From the NCBI GenBank assembly GCA_950097015.1, contig CATNEN010000007.1:11719001-11783000 (forward strand): a stretch of DNA of 64,000 nucleotides, given 5' to 3'. The notes below the pieces were generated by a model, which was given only the letters and a program-made list of their open reading frames with translations, did no database searches and had not been told where the DNA came from. Origin of the DNA: Macrostomum hystrix (taxonomy: Eukaryota > Platyhelminthes > Macrostomidae). Positions 57,501 to 62,439 of this stretch are shown piece by piece. The position numbers were made by a program, and so were the translations under genes. Position 1 is the stretch's first letter. Every line of letters starts with the position of its first letter.

Positions 57501-60500
57501 CCTGTCACACTTCTCGCAGCCTCACGGGACTTTGTTCTGCCCATCTTGGTCTCCGCGGCAAAGAAGCGTCTGGCGAGCTCATCGACCACCTCCGAGTTGT
57601 ACGGAAATGACGGGGTGGTCTCTACCACTTCGACTATGTCTACTGCCTTTGAGGACTATGCAAACGTGTACCACTACTGGATGCTGGACTTAGGAATTGG
57701 TACCACAGTGAAATACATCCGAGTTTTTAGCGCAATAAACAGTAAGTTTCTTCTTAAAGAGAATTATATTATTCGCATATTACTCGTTTATACTTAACTA
57801 ACAGGTTGCATGATTGCTCAATCTACTCGAGAAAATTCACCATTTTGAACCATTTTTTCTTATTTATACCCCCCTCAAAGAGATTATGCAGTGGTAAAAA
57901 AAACTATTTTTTCTGATAAACCCCTATTAGGAGTTTCATTCAGAAAAATGATTCAGTAGGCACGAAATTCATAGCCACAAAAGTGCAGCTTGCCATTGGA
58001 ACTTCGATTGCTTTAGATTATTACGGCGGAGACGTGTGCTCATCAAGCTCAGATAAATCTAGCTACTTCGGTAAAACCAACGTAACGATTGGCGGCATCC
58101 CCTGCCAGAACTGGAAAGCATCGACGCCCCAAACAATATCCGCGAATTGCCGAATGGACTCGAATTTCCCGAGTAACAATAGGACGGCATCAGAGAACTT
58201 TTGCCGGCGGTGTGAAACAGACGGCGGCAGCTTCTTCTGCTACACGATGGATCCCTCTGTGACGGTTCAGACCTGTCAAGTGATGCCATGTAGCGCAAGC
58301 TATTTGAGATTCGGTAATAATACTTTAGCTATCCTGGAATATATTCGCGTATGGTGCAGGAGACCACTAATGTCGAACTGAACACCTGCCATAATTAAAA
58401 ATAAGTGAAAAAACTGAAACTATTTGAACACAGATTACGAGGAACTTGATTTCACGGAGATGTTTATCTCCAATACTTCAACAATCGATGATCCAGCGAT
58501 CAAGGTGGTTGAGCGGCGTGGCCAAGGTCGTGTCAATGAGCACATGTGGCTTGTGGAGAACATCGACGCGGTAATGATTTTTTCTAGATGTACCTTATCT
58601 CACATTTTTAAATCCGGCAATGGAATTCTGGACTTAACAGGCTGACATTGAGCATATTTCGAGTAGAAAACCAAAGGTAAATGGCTAATTAAATTAAACT
58701 ACAACACTATTTAGACTGGAGGCCAGCTGCATATACAGCCAAAGTCAGAAAGTCTAAAATAAAAGACATTGCTTTACTGACAGTCCAGGACTATACTATT
58801 TCAGAGTGCATTGATTTGATTCAGATGATAAAATACAGTCGTCACTCCTTCCTACGAAAGGTGGCCAGATATGCCGGACTCCGAAAGCTGACAGAGTACA
58901 GACGCCGCATCAGCTTTACCGAGTTCGAGGTCTTTGGCTTTCCTACCATCAGTGAGTACACAGTAAATATTACAATGTGCCTTATTAAGCTTTAATGTCA
59001 GCTCGTAACAAAACCAAACATGTCCTCCAGGTCAGCTGCATCTGTTGGGAAACCCAATCGGAATAGAAGATGGAGTCATCGAGCCTAACCAGTTCGATGC
59101 TCAGAAGGACAGAGTTGTAACTTACCCCACCTATCCTTTAGTTGCATCGCCACACATGCTTCGCCTAAACTCTCCTCAAAAGCCAATGCAGCCACCGGGA
59201 ATGTTCATGAACGCGTATATTCAGCCAGGTTAGACTTTTGGGAATGATATTATGAAGCTTTTCAGCACTCAAAGGTACGAGCGAGTGTAAGTACTGCATT
59301 TTTGTTTTCAGCAAAAGTGCTAATCTACTTGACAACAAGGCACACAGTCATTGGCTTTGTGGTGCAAGGTGCGTCCATCTCGGACAACAGCAGCACTTGG
59401 AAGTCCTACTCCAGGATTTTCAACTTTTCTTATGGAGACGATCCACGGGCACTTGTACCATATCAGTCGTTTCAGAGATCAAACACGCTAAGCGTTGTGA
59501 GTTGATTCCATCGACAAGTTTTATCTGCGCTATAAGCATACTTCTTGTTATTGAATGCCAAACGTTTCGATATGAAACTCAATTTCAGCACACATTCAGT
59601 GCGGCTTATGGAGGCGAGAATCTGGCAGTCCGAGTGGACCTCCCAGTACCGATTAGGACCAGAATTGTCGAGTTTGCATTTGAAGGATCAAATTATTCGA
59701 CATATATGTACTACACCATCTGGCAAAACAGAAAAGCCATTCGATTGGAAATCCTAGGCTACCCTGATGGTGAGCACTACTGAATTGTTCGACCGAACTC
59801 CTGAACTCCTAAAAATAAACGGTTGGGTTGCTGCTACCTTAGTCGAAAGGGTCGATCGCCCCGTAGGCTTCTCTAACCTTAAAGCTGTAATTTAAAAAAA
59901 AGTTTCACTTCATGTTGACTATCGTAACAAGAGAAGCCCTGGCAAATAAACACGGTAGCCCAGACAAGTAATGTGGAAATCCTTCCACAAAAATGCTTCC
60001 GCCAAGATTCCGCTGTCTCCTTCAAATTACACCTGTTTCAGGGGAAACTCCAATCCTGGAGAGTCCTCCTCTAGTTATTTTGACTCGAAGGAAACTCTTA
60101 TCCAAGAGAGTCCTGCTGCTCTCACGTGTCCTTATGAAACTCTTATCCAAGAGAGTCCTGCTGCTCTCACGTGTCCTTATGAAACTCTTATCCAAGAGAG
60201 TCCTGCTGCTCTCACGTGTCCTTATGAAACTCTTATCCAAGAGAGTCCTGCTGCTCTCACGTGTCCTTATGAAACTCTTATCCAAGAGAGTCCTGCTGCT
60301 CTCACGTGTCCTTATGAAACTCTTATCCAAGAGAGTCCTGCTGCTCTCACGTGTCCTTATGAAACTCTTATCCAAGAGAGTCCTGCTGCTCTCACGTGTC
60401 CTTATGAAACTCTTATCCAAGAGAGTCCTGCTGCTCTCACGTGTCCTTATGAAACTCTTATCCAAGAGAGTCCTGCTGCTCTCACGTGTCCTTATGAAAC

Positions 60501-62326
60501 TCTTATCCAAGAGAGTCCTGCTGCTCTCACGTGTCCTTATGAAACTCTTATCCAAGAGAGTCCTGCTGCTCTCACGTGTCCTTATGAAACTCTTATCCAA
60601 GAGAGTCCTGCTGCTCTCACGTGTCCTTATGAAACTCTTATCCAAGAGAGTCCTGCTGCTCTCACGTGTCCTTATGAAACTCTTATCCAAGAGAGTCCTG
60701 CTGCTCTCACGTGTCCTTATGAAACTCTTATCCAAGAGAGTCCTGCTGCTCTCACGTGTCCTTATGAAACTCTTATCCAAGAGAGTCCTGCTGCTCTCAC
60801 GTGTCCTTATGAAACTCTTATCCAAGAGAGTCCTGCTGCTCTCACGTGTCCTTATGAAACTCTTATCCAAGAGAGTCCTGCTGCTTTCACTTGTCCTTAT
60901 GAAACTCTTATCCAAGAGAGTCCTGCTGCTCTCACGTGTCCTTATGAAACTCTTATCCAAGAGAGTCCTGCTGCTCTCACGTGTCCTTATGAAACTCTTA
61001 TCCAAGAGAGTCCTGCTGCTCTCACGTGTCCTTATGAAACTCTTATCCAAGAGAGTCCTGCTGCTCTCACGTGTCCTTATGAAACTCTTATCCAAGAGAG
61101 TCCTGCTGCTCTCACGTGTCCTTATGAAACTCTTATCCAAGAGAGTCCTGCTGCTCTCACGTGTCCTTATAAAACTCTTATCCAAGAGAGTCCTGCTGCT
61201 CTCACGTGTCCTTATAAAACTCTTATCCAAGAGAGTCCTGCTGCTCTCACGTGTCCTTATGAAACTCTTATCCAAGAGAGTCCTGCTGCTCTCACGTGTC
61301 CTTATGAAACTCTTATCCAAGAGAGTCCTGCTGCTCTCACGTGTCCTTATGAAACTCTTATCCAAGAGAGTCCTGCTGCTCTCACGTGTCCTTATGAAAC
61401 TCTTATCCAAGAGAGTCCTGCTGCTCTCACGTGTCCTTATGAAACTCTTATCCAAGAGAGTCCTGCTGCTCTCACGTGTCCTTATAAAACTCTTATCCAA
61501 GAGAGTCCTGCTGCTCTCACGTGTCCTTAGGAAACTCTTATCCAAGAGAGTCCTGCTGCTCTCACGTGTCCTTATGAAACTCTTATCCAAGAGAGTCCTG
61601 CTGCTCTCACGTGTCCTTAGGAAACTCTTATCCAAGAGAGTCCTGCTGCTCTCACTTGTCCTTATGAAACTCTTATCCGAAAGAGTCCTGTAGTTTTCGC
61701 TCGTTGGGCTCGGTCTGATGCCTTGGTGGAGGTCCGCCGAAGTCCGTCGAAGACGTCTGAGGTTTTTGGATTCTCGGGAATCACGTATTTATAGCCGACC
61801 CCTCCCATGCGATGCCATTCGCTGAGGCTCATTCGAGCTCTCTCATTGGCCGGAATGAAGTCACAGACGGAAATTGTACGGGTGTGCCACAAGAGCGGTG
61901 GAAAAACAATGGAAATATCAGCCAACTTGCGGCTTTCGCATTCACGACCTTAAAACATTGCGACGCAATGAATAACAGAAGAGTATCCAACCTTTTTAAA
62001 TCGTTCCTGTGTTTTTCAAATAGATAAAGAATGAATATGGTTCGCTAGTAATGTCACGAGTACGCTAGCTAGTACACTAGTATGCGCTAGTATGCTATGT
62101 CACGCTCACATTTTATCTGGAATCGCTTGCAGACTGCGATTTGATTGGGTTCGACCAGGTGACCGCCAGCAGTGAATCGAGTGTGCAGCTGCGCTTCGTC
62201 TTTAATGAGGTCTACCACTTCACGGGCTTCTCGCTGAACTCCAGCCTGCCCGTGGAATTCCAACTGCAGTATAAATCCATGAGGAACTGGACGTTCATCA
62301 ACTTCACCGTGCTTGGAACTGTTACG
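27472..62326 (+). CDS. giant secreted multi-lectin gene: three tandem CTLD-kringle-F5/8C-LamG series (overall entry)
   Basis: One gene model explains all coding exons from 27.5 to 62.3 kb. A signal-peptide exon is followed by three module series (first exon of each at 27928, 40323 and within 49207-49511). Each series encodes in order a C-type lectin, unrecognised module X, short module Y, kringle, F5/8C, LamG-like and four further F5/8C-like modules. Every junction I could place is GT-AG and phase-consistent; most are phase 1 between modules and phase 0 inside modules. In total about 57 exons and 11.6 kb of coding sequence give roughly 3,850 residues, with no stop before the last exon seen (phase 0 open at 62326), so the gene continues beyond the window. 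No membrane segment is seen apart from the signal peptide. Many N-x-S/T sites suggest a glycoprotein. Likely role: extracellular carbohydrate binding. It could in principle be two or three adjacent genes, but no stop, polyadenylation signal or new signal peptide separates the series. Confidence 0.8.
27928..28308 (+). CDS. series 1 C-type lectin-like domain
   Basis: Single exon, phase 1 at both ends, acceptor CTTCTCATTCAG. Starts TCPSGWAQHFDKCLK and ends with the family pattern C(S)TSTGFICQIP. The expected long-loop Ca/sugar motifs (EPN or QPD, WND) are not visible, so it may be a CTLD that does not bind sugar through calcium. In series 2 and 3 the same domain is split by an intron in phase 2. 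Confidence 0.82.
28586..29797 (+). CDS. series 1 module X (unrecognised), exons 28586-28755, 29161-29233, 29663-29797
   Basis: Three exons with phases 1-0, 0-1, 1-1. The encoded segment starts DTCQPSYAVSL and ends VEYICLS; the middle exon reads DAMRQILQWTEQPYAAFRHG. The equivalent in series 2 and 3 is a single exon of 264-267 bases. I do not recognise the fold; position between CTLD and kringle and one conserved Cys near the end are all that is shared. The intron after the first of these exons contains the SINE. Confidence 0.65.
28800..29056 (+). mobile_element. tRNA-derived SINE in an intron of the large gene
   Basis: Box A TAGCCGAGTGG at 28808-28818 and box B GGCTCGATTCC at 28852-28862 with tRNA-like spacing make an internal Pol III promoter. 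The body continues CACTGAAGCAATTTGTGTCCCA, then GCTTCAGTTCACCCAGCGG. It does not fold as a clean tRNA and is much longer, so I call it a SINE rather than a tRNA gene. Target duplications were not resolved. Confidence 0.78.
29975..30103 (+). CDS. series 1 module Y
   Basis: Phase 1-1 exon of 129 bases. Encodes MHGIPGRLSVTLTASSF, then RPEYALLNNSFRTGG. The equivalents are 41497-41619 and 50485-50607 (123 bases each), with the pattern G(I/L)-x-V-x-(L/I)-S-x(2-3)-Y-H-x-R-x-P-(E/D)-x-A. It precedes the kringle in each series. Family unknown; it could be the start of a galactose-binding-like fold. Confidence 0.65.
30277..30837 (+). CDS. series 1 kringle-like domain, exons 30277-30396 and 30772-30837
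   Basis: Begins HRVCIGTSNYFGKLDVNLAG, EACINA and continues in the second exon SIGCFNASNLRSPCEVPGCC. The C-x(4)-Y-F-G-x(7)-G-x-x-C start is kringle-like and the terminal Cys pair fits, but the central CRNPD and PWCYT motifs are eroded. Its identity is supported by position and by comparison with the canonical kringle at 58 kb. Confidence 0.62.
30922..31873 (+). CDS. series 1 F5/8C (fucolectin-like) domain, exons 30922-31161 and 31634-31873
   Basis: Two exons of 240 bases each, phase 1-1. The first half ends YFILVDLKTPALVSLIMLRS, the WxVDLG-xxVxxVxIxNR strand pattern. The second half includes LAVYLQCG and GRYVVITRRKTCG, leading to EGLKIHG, the ARYVxI...LxEVEVxG end of F5/8 type C domains. This fold usually binds glycans or phospholipids in extracellular proteins. 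Confidence 0.72.
31983..32584. mobile_element. TTAA/TA-flanked MITE, complete copy 2
   Basis: Starts TTAACAGTAGGACTACC and ends GGTAGTTCTACTGTTAA, giving inverted termini of about 15 bp flanked by TTAA on both sides. Either a TTAA duplication (piggyBac type) or a TA duplication with A-CAGTAG termini (mariner/pogo type) is possible. It is about 600 bp, non-coding and sits in an intron. Copy 1 is at 24.8 kb. Confidence 0.82.
32978..34449 (+). CDS. series 1 LamG-like domain, exons 32978-33147, 33925-34294, 34388-34449
   Basis: The first exon (170 bases, as in series 2) encodes DNDVNIQPGASYIS to GTKYSEKLDR. The second encodes RYLFRFTGNSTS, a beta-rich segment and NWTFEVYIDSVLVAVLHDS, resembling the xWxxxxxVYVDGxxV strand of concanavalin/LamG folds. 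The third is a short INAGFWQSPTYADAS piece. Phases 1-0, 0-1, 1-0. The 49-bp array lies in the intron after the first exon. Confidence 0.62.
33142..33666. repeat. 49-bp minisatellite, about 10.7 copies, containing the exon's splice donor
   Basis: The unit runs GACCGGGTGAGCTGGCCATA, TGGAATGTGTGCAGTTCAAG, CAAGATTGG. The first copy includes the last codons of the coding exon (GACCGG) and its donor GTGAGC, so every copy carries the same donor, plus a TGTGCAG acceptor-like site 21 bases upstream of it. Confidence 0.95.
34545..34842 (+). CDS. series 1 discoidin-like module, exon 34545-34842
   Basis: Encodes VSFSSFVRVFLIGYQGGSDA, then RYWSADLFSWIPLDQKYTT, then FFQFKYMLYGKLAAG. Compare series 2 (FSSFVTLFVVSVQAG ... 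LRWMLYGSKQ) and series 3 (FDKFVRLQWITLLGG ... FKLQLYGCIY). The SSFVxxFxxxYQ, YSxDxxxW and LYG positions match F5/8C/discoidin strands. Here it is one exon; in the other series an intron splits it. Confidence 0.65.
34843..36339. other. intron of the large gene, no feature
   Basis: AT-rich intron of about 1.5 kb. It contains a short hairpin near 35780-35818 (AATGGTC ... GACCATT) but no mobile element or array that I recognise. Confidence 0.5.
36340..37072 (+). CDS. series 1 F5/8C-like domain, exons 36340-36633, 36733-36890, 36985-37072
   Basis: The first exon ends GLRWIYIDMGYSRNFSHVVTF, the second covers QIEAAPSFLAADLCYK to FDYLMFDCKK, and the third (88 bases, the same as in series 2) reads TARYLTVKKDDSIYEALSFA, EIEVYG, an excellent F5/8C C-terminus (ARYxxV ... 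FxExEVYG). Phases 1-1, 1-0, 0-1. Confidence 0.75.
37240..37680. repeat. 63-bp minisatellite, about 7 copies, in an intron
   Basis: Unit CCCCATTGCCATCAGTGGCC, CTGGCATGCGGCATTAAGAA, AGTCCTCTTACCTCTACCCC, TTG. Copies alternate between CCTCTACCCC and CCTCCACCCC, and one copy has an internal deletion, so the array has a higher-order dimer pattern. It stays open in several frames because 63 is a multiple of three; it is intronic. Confidence 0.95.
37733..38711 (+). CDS. series 1 F5/8C/discoidin-like domain, exons 37733-38088 and 38558-38711
   Basis: Encodes SINSGGVLALPLSANERPFV, then TRFSPYSPAYTLVYFPLDMT and ITGFIVRGSGKRSSSLKSYP, which fits the W.QVDL...VTGVxxQG...xxVxxYxLxYS pattern of discoidin domains. 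The second exon ends SYGQVSIKLEILGHP, matching LRxELxG. Phases 1-0 and 0-1. Confidence 0.75.
39161..39582 (+). CDS. series 1 last F5/8C-like module, exons 39161-39375 and 39447-39582
   Basis: Encodes YVSGSEQLIRIVFNEIHYVT, SLRLVNI and FFVTYSVVHNGSSRELRV, then in the second exon TLELHFQPNATVELTDLVNI and EPIE. The order of strands is like the other F5/8C modules but more divergent. Phase 1-0, 0-1; it leads into the second CTLD. Confidence 0.62.
39583..40322. other. intron between series 1 and series 2
   Basis: No stop-plus-polyadenylation arrangement and no new signal peptide; phase 1 on both sides. I see no mobile element. Confidence 0.5.
40323..41003 (+). CDS. series 2 C-type lectin-like domain, exons 40323-40494 and 40786-41003
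   Basis: The first exon starts ECPPGWQPKYNICLLVMSAK and ends TLFMPKTAVLRNFGHYM; the second has MTFHVGIRRND, VRWSWLDGS, GQPAASDCAAL and CSLLCQIPKKT. The WxWxDGS and final C-x-C-QI pattern are strong CTLD marks. At the sugar-specificity position it reads QPA rather than EPN or QPD. The intron is in phase 2, as in series 3. Confidence 0.88.
41103..41369 (+). CDS. series 2 module X (unrecognised)
   Basis: One exon of 267 bases, phase 1-1. Encodes SNRLQTVIINSIYSISDWRV, LSALPLSALHLIDHLRLWSL and ends RTAICDG. Position and length match 50062-50325. Confidence 0.62.
41497..41619 (+). CDS. series 2 module Y
   Basis: Exon of 123 bases, phase 1-1, encoding CMEPLLYSEAGGLDVIINAS, SYHQRRSPDKAFLGS. The same length as in series 3. 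Confidence 0.65.
41715..41993 (+). CDS. series 2 kringle-like domain, exons 41715-41843 and 41919-41993
   Basis: The first exon has HVQCFLSMGDYLYRDSVSSV and SGLVCNNWTDP (kringle-like G-x-x-C-x-x-W), the second YSRCVTSKGSENCYTQNLC, which keeps the NCYT of the kringle core and the final Cys. Better preserved than series 1. Confidence 0.68.
42085..42625 (+). CDS. series 2 F5/8C (fucolectin-like) domain, exons 42085-42312 and 42389-42625
   Basis: The first half ends SFWWLLADLKTQFRLGQIIL, the second includes TARYLAMLSPVALSRLNVDT. The same split point and phases (1-1) as 30922-31873 and 54860-55549. Confidence 0.72.
42740..43780 (+). CDS. series 2 LamG-like domain, exons 42740-42909, 43293-43629, 43710-43780
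   Basis: The central exon encodes YEFNLTASGSSIILEAAAIR and then PITLTWTADNCRLNFFCDGV, SLGYATV, a clear (V/I)TLTWxxxxxRLxxxxDGxxxG concanavalin/LamG strand pair. The first exon (170 bases) has EHGTQADLLRPNRFPREL; the last has HLGFWSWKTAPSTIGFNDYI. Phases 1-0, 0-1, 1-0. Confidence 0.7.
44044..44414 (+). CDS. series 2 discoidin-like module, exons 44044-44184 and 44267-44414
   Basis: Encodes AWFSSFVTLFVVSVQAG, LLQLTYSTDGLSQNPYIH, then RVVPEIHARGFRLYVLEVHG and LRWMLYGSKQ. This is a good match to the second half of F5/8C domains (ARGFRL ... LRxxLYG). Confidence 0.75.
44649..45247 (+). CDS. series 2 F5/8C domain, exons 44649-44861, 44929-45062, 45160-45247
   Basis: The clearest F5/8C/fucolectin module: SSSPSSADNRTGVLDGN, then NAYVAVDLGFPRYIERAYIW, AR, then LFEYDDNKYSQAYIS and finally MARYFGVRSSANTSVPFSIC, EIEIYGFPLG. 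Phases 1-1, 1-0, 0-1; the third exon is 88 bases, exactly as in series 1. Confidence 0.85.
45493..45698 (+). repeat. 5' LTR
   Basis: TGTAGTGC to GCACTACT. The gag ATG follows directly at 45699; TGGCATCGCAAGTC starting one base later may be the primer-binding site, overlapping the start codon. Confidence 0.88.
45699..46682 (+). pseudogene. gag-like ORF of the LTR element, with frameshifts
   Basis: Starts MASQVSIQTPP, then WKKWLAQFQLFTVTA. It shifts frame near 45815 into DDKKRLRQLLLYTAGEDLQA and HFDGKRNLPFTRYQFR, and back near 46035 into DLRESLIRDQVIACC. Zinc-knuckle cysteines follow (IRCGAPGHRTC and CNLCGKRNH). Directly after the knuckle comes LSEVERRYAVIMQALE, which looks like the RNase H region or pol linker, so protease and RT were deleted at about 46420. 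It ends at an in-frame TAG (46683). Confidence 0.75.
46686..47682 (+). pseudogene. integrase of the LTR element, with late frameshift
   Basis: Continues the gag frame past TAG 46683. Zinc-binding part: GHLGQKKTC before the stop and RCRPCQAA after it. The catalytic core has SLSVDVCGPF (first Asp), TTDNATYF (second Asp) and KGEVERFNRS (Glu), with 35 residues between second Asp and Glu, a proper DD35E. Near 47360 the frame shifts and continues as VLLRNRGKAKLRCPFDPRPW (C-terminal domain), ending at 47680-47682. The catalytic core is intact, but the ORF as a whole is broken. Confidence 0.85.
47804..48005 (+). repeat. 3' LTR
   Basis: TGTAGTGC to CACTACA, followed by CAACT. Similar to the 5' LTR throughout. 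Confidence 0.9.
48057..48710 (+). CDS. series 2 F5/8C/discoidin-like domain, exons 48057-48418 and 48536-48710
   Basis: Encodes FVRTGLGRRFPATAVIPS, then DFTVFLPCVYTVSGLIIQGS and SFNLMFAYERRQDM, matching the VxGxxxQG ... Y xLxYS pattern, then AVFDGPRDELQRRRHILSN and AAVKLDLIGFPND. Phases 1-0 and 0-1. The retrotransposon ends 47 bp upstream of this exon. Confidence 0.75.
48937..49345 (+). CDS. series 2 last F5/8C-like module, exon 48937-49136 and first part of 49207-49511
   Basis: Encodes QVLATEHKISMEDSRTMLVD, FHNIYHLNYLKFN and then FNVTAAIQKVTLPQVLQPVR, LRFHLQNGSG, SELSLFGKRIVE. Unlike in series 1, the exon continues without an intron straight into the next CTLD. Confidence 0.65.
49340..50000 (+). 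CDS. series 3 C-type lectin-like domain, second part of exon 49207-49511 and exon about 49705-50000
   Basis: ECPLGFTPSFNVCVRVITVN, then NHCRTY, TLYMPKDALSMSLLNKM, phase-2 intron, then WTIHVGLSRNSSTGRWEWFD, GE and LSLYFACQLTMPK. The CTLD W-x-W-x-DG motif is present. The acceptor of the second exon is 49704 or 49707 (both in frame). Confidence 0.85.
50062..50325 (+). CDS. series 3 module X (unrecognised)
   Basis: One exon of 264 bases, phase 1-1: NGQCVRGVLMQYGYLASSLA through LEYAVCVSKG. Rich in Tyr and Ser. The fold is not recognised. Confidence 0.65.
50485..50607 (+). CDS. series 3 module Y
   Basis: 123 bases, phase 1-1: CIQPLLPGIPGQLKVQLSSR, GRSSYHRPEDAIMGSILTSG. Closely similar in pattern to the series 1 and 2 copies. 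Confidence 0.68.
50670..54206. repeat. 43-bp satellite-like array, about 82 copies, in one intron
   Basis: Unit AGTTCACCCAGTTGTAGAAT, CGACACCAGAATCCAGTAGC, TTC. Point variants (AGTTC/ATTTC, GTTG/GTTC, ACACC/ACGCC) recur in blocks, and a block of several units near 51.4-51.9 kb is repeated near 53.3-53.8 kb. The unit shares GCTTCAGTTCACCCAG with the SINE at 28.9 kb. It fills most of the 3.8-kb intron between module Y and the kringle of series 3. Confidence 0.97.
54378..54772 (+). CDS. series 3 kringle-like domain, exons 54378-54512 and 54704-54772
   Basis: PCVHNRGDGKFYLYDLNVTA, EGIACLPE, QCFS, then NPYEQPSCNTNLGRKTCIDF. Cys spacing is kringle-like but the core CYT is replaced by TCID. Phases 1-1, as in series 1 and 2. 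Confidence 0.62.
54860..55549 (+). CDS. series 3 F5/8C (fucolectin-like) domain, exons 54860-55093 and 55316-55549
   Basis: Two exons of 234 bases. The first ends HWLLVDLKLRHTITGVELER, the second has LIVIVGNKFNMSA, then YSLICSQPMQARYVAVTRPA and LTSLFVYAEE. A good F5/8C pattern (W.LVDL ... C...ARYVAV). Confidence 0.78.
55672..55880. repeat. degenerate TCTCATCTCTCCYGTG pyrimidine repeat in an intron
   Basis: About a dozen imperfect 15-16-bp copies of TCTCATCTCTCCCGTG, C/T-rich. Too diverged for an exact unit count. Confidence 0.85.
56104..56782 (+). CDS. series 3 LamG-like domain, exons 56104-56270 and 56363-56782
   Basis: The first exon (167 bases) encodes YEYAAYVDKRVHWFPDEAVF. The second (420 bases) encodes PRYMVLLKGDGLSGISYLGV, then AQVCVTWQAAGGVTVIRTFV, NGVQVGESS, the concanavalin/LamG VxVTWxxxxxxxxxFVNGxxVG pattern, and the closing SFRPTAFQGASLEHIYLQ. 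The intron that splits this region in series 1 and 2 is absent. Phases 1-0, 0-0. Confidence 0.72.
56928..57451 (+). CDS. series 3 discoidin-like module, exons 56928-57080 and 57307-57451
   Basis: AIFDKFVRLQWITLLGGPGS, then ARYWRIYYASI, then GGPRDNPRQAASFRFLPF, VRLFPIQAVNIPEFKLQLYG. Matches the series 2 module exon for exon. Confidence 0.7.
57520..58951 (+). CDS. series 3 F5/8C domain with an inserted canonical kringle, exons 57520-57741, 57957-58313, 58434-58570, 58861-58951
   Basis: The first exon ends YHYWMLDLGIGTTVKYIRVF (F5/8C first half) and the last reads VARYAGLRKLTEYRRRISFT, EFEVFGFP (F5/8C end). Between them, exon 57957-58313 (357 bases, phase 1-1) encodes a well-formed kringle: GGDVCSSSSDKSSYFGKTNV, GGIPCQNW, ENFCRRCETDGGSFFCYTMD, VQTCQVMPC. 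Series 1 and 2 lack this exon. Exon 58434-58570 encodes YEELDFTEMFISNTSTIDDP. All phases fit. Confidence 0.82.
59031..59769 (+). CDS. series 3 F5/8C/discoidin-like domain, exons 59031-59228, 59312-59496, 59589-59769
   Basis: GIEDGVIEPNQFDAQKDRVV, then AKVLIYLTTRHTVIGFVVQG, IFNFSYGDDP and KAIRLEILGYPDG. The VIGFVVQG and LRLEILG strands are typical discoidin positions. The first exon of series 1 and 2 is split in two here. Confidence 0.78.
60044..61692. repeat. 45-bp minisatellite, about 36 copies, in an intron
   Basis: Unit GAAACTCTTATCCAAGAGAG, TCCTGCTGCTCTCACGTGTC, CTTAT, very uniform; the first copy (60044-60090) is strongly diverged. Forty-five is a multiple of three, so long frames stay open on both strands (ETLIQESPAALTCPY period on plus, DKSFIRTRESSRTLL on minus). 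Nearly every unit contains the palindrome CACGTG and the hairpin CTCTTATCCAAGAG. Confidence 0.97.
61786..61850 (-). promoter_or_regulatory. TATA/CCAAT promoter-like pair reading into the 45-bp array
   Basis: On the minus strand CTATAAATA (61786-61794) is preceded by CCAAT (61845-61849) about 55 bases upstream, and followed about 30 bases downstream by TCAGA, an initiator-like sequence. The surrounding segment is GC-richer than the intron. Transcription from here would run through the array antisense to the host gene. This is a sequence-pattern prediction only. Confidence 0.35.
62133..62326 (+). CDS. series 3 last F5/8C-like module, first exon; last exon of the large gene seen
   Basis: CDLIGFDQVTASSESSVQLR, FVFNEVYHFTGFSLNSSLPV, EFQLQYKSM, equivalent to 39161-39375 and 48937-49136. 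Phase 1-0, donor ACG|GTAGGG. The partner exon expected next is not found before the window end, so the gene is cut off here. Confidence 0.72.
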
Positions 62327-62439
62327 GTAGGGCTTAGCATTATTGCGAGTGCTTCTTTTATCAATTTTATTGCGCACCCTGAGTTACATAACAACACAAT
62401 AATTGAACTAAGGTGATGTCTTTGAATTCGTATCTTTCA

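Noticed and set aside
59971-61693. 519-, 566- and 537-codon ORFs over the 45-bp array
   Set aside because: They exist only because the unit length is a multiple of three and the unit lacks stops in several frames on both strands; the array lies in an intron between phase-compatible exons. Possible transcription is mentioned only as a finding.
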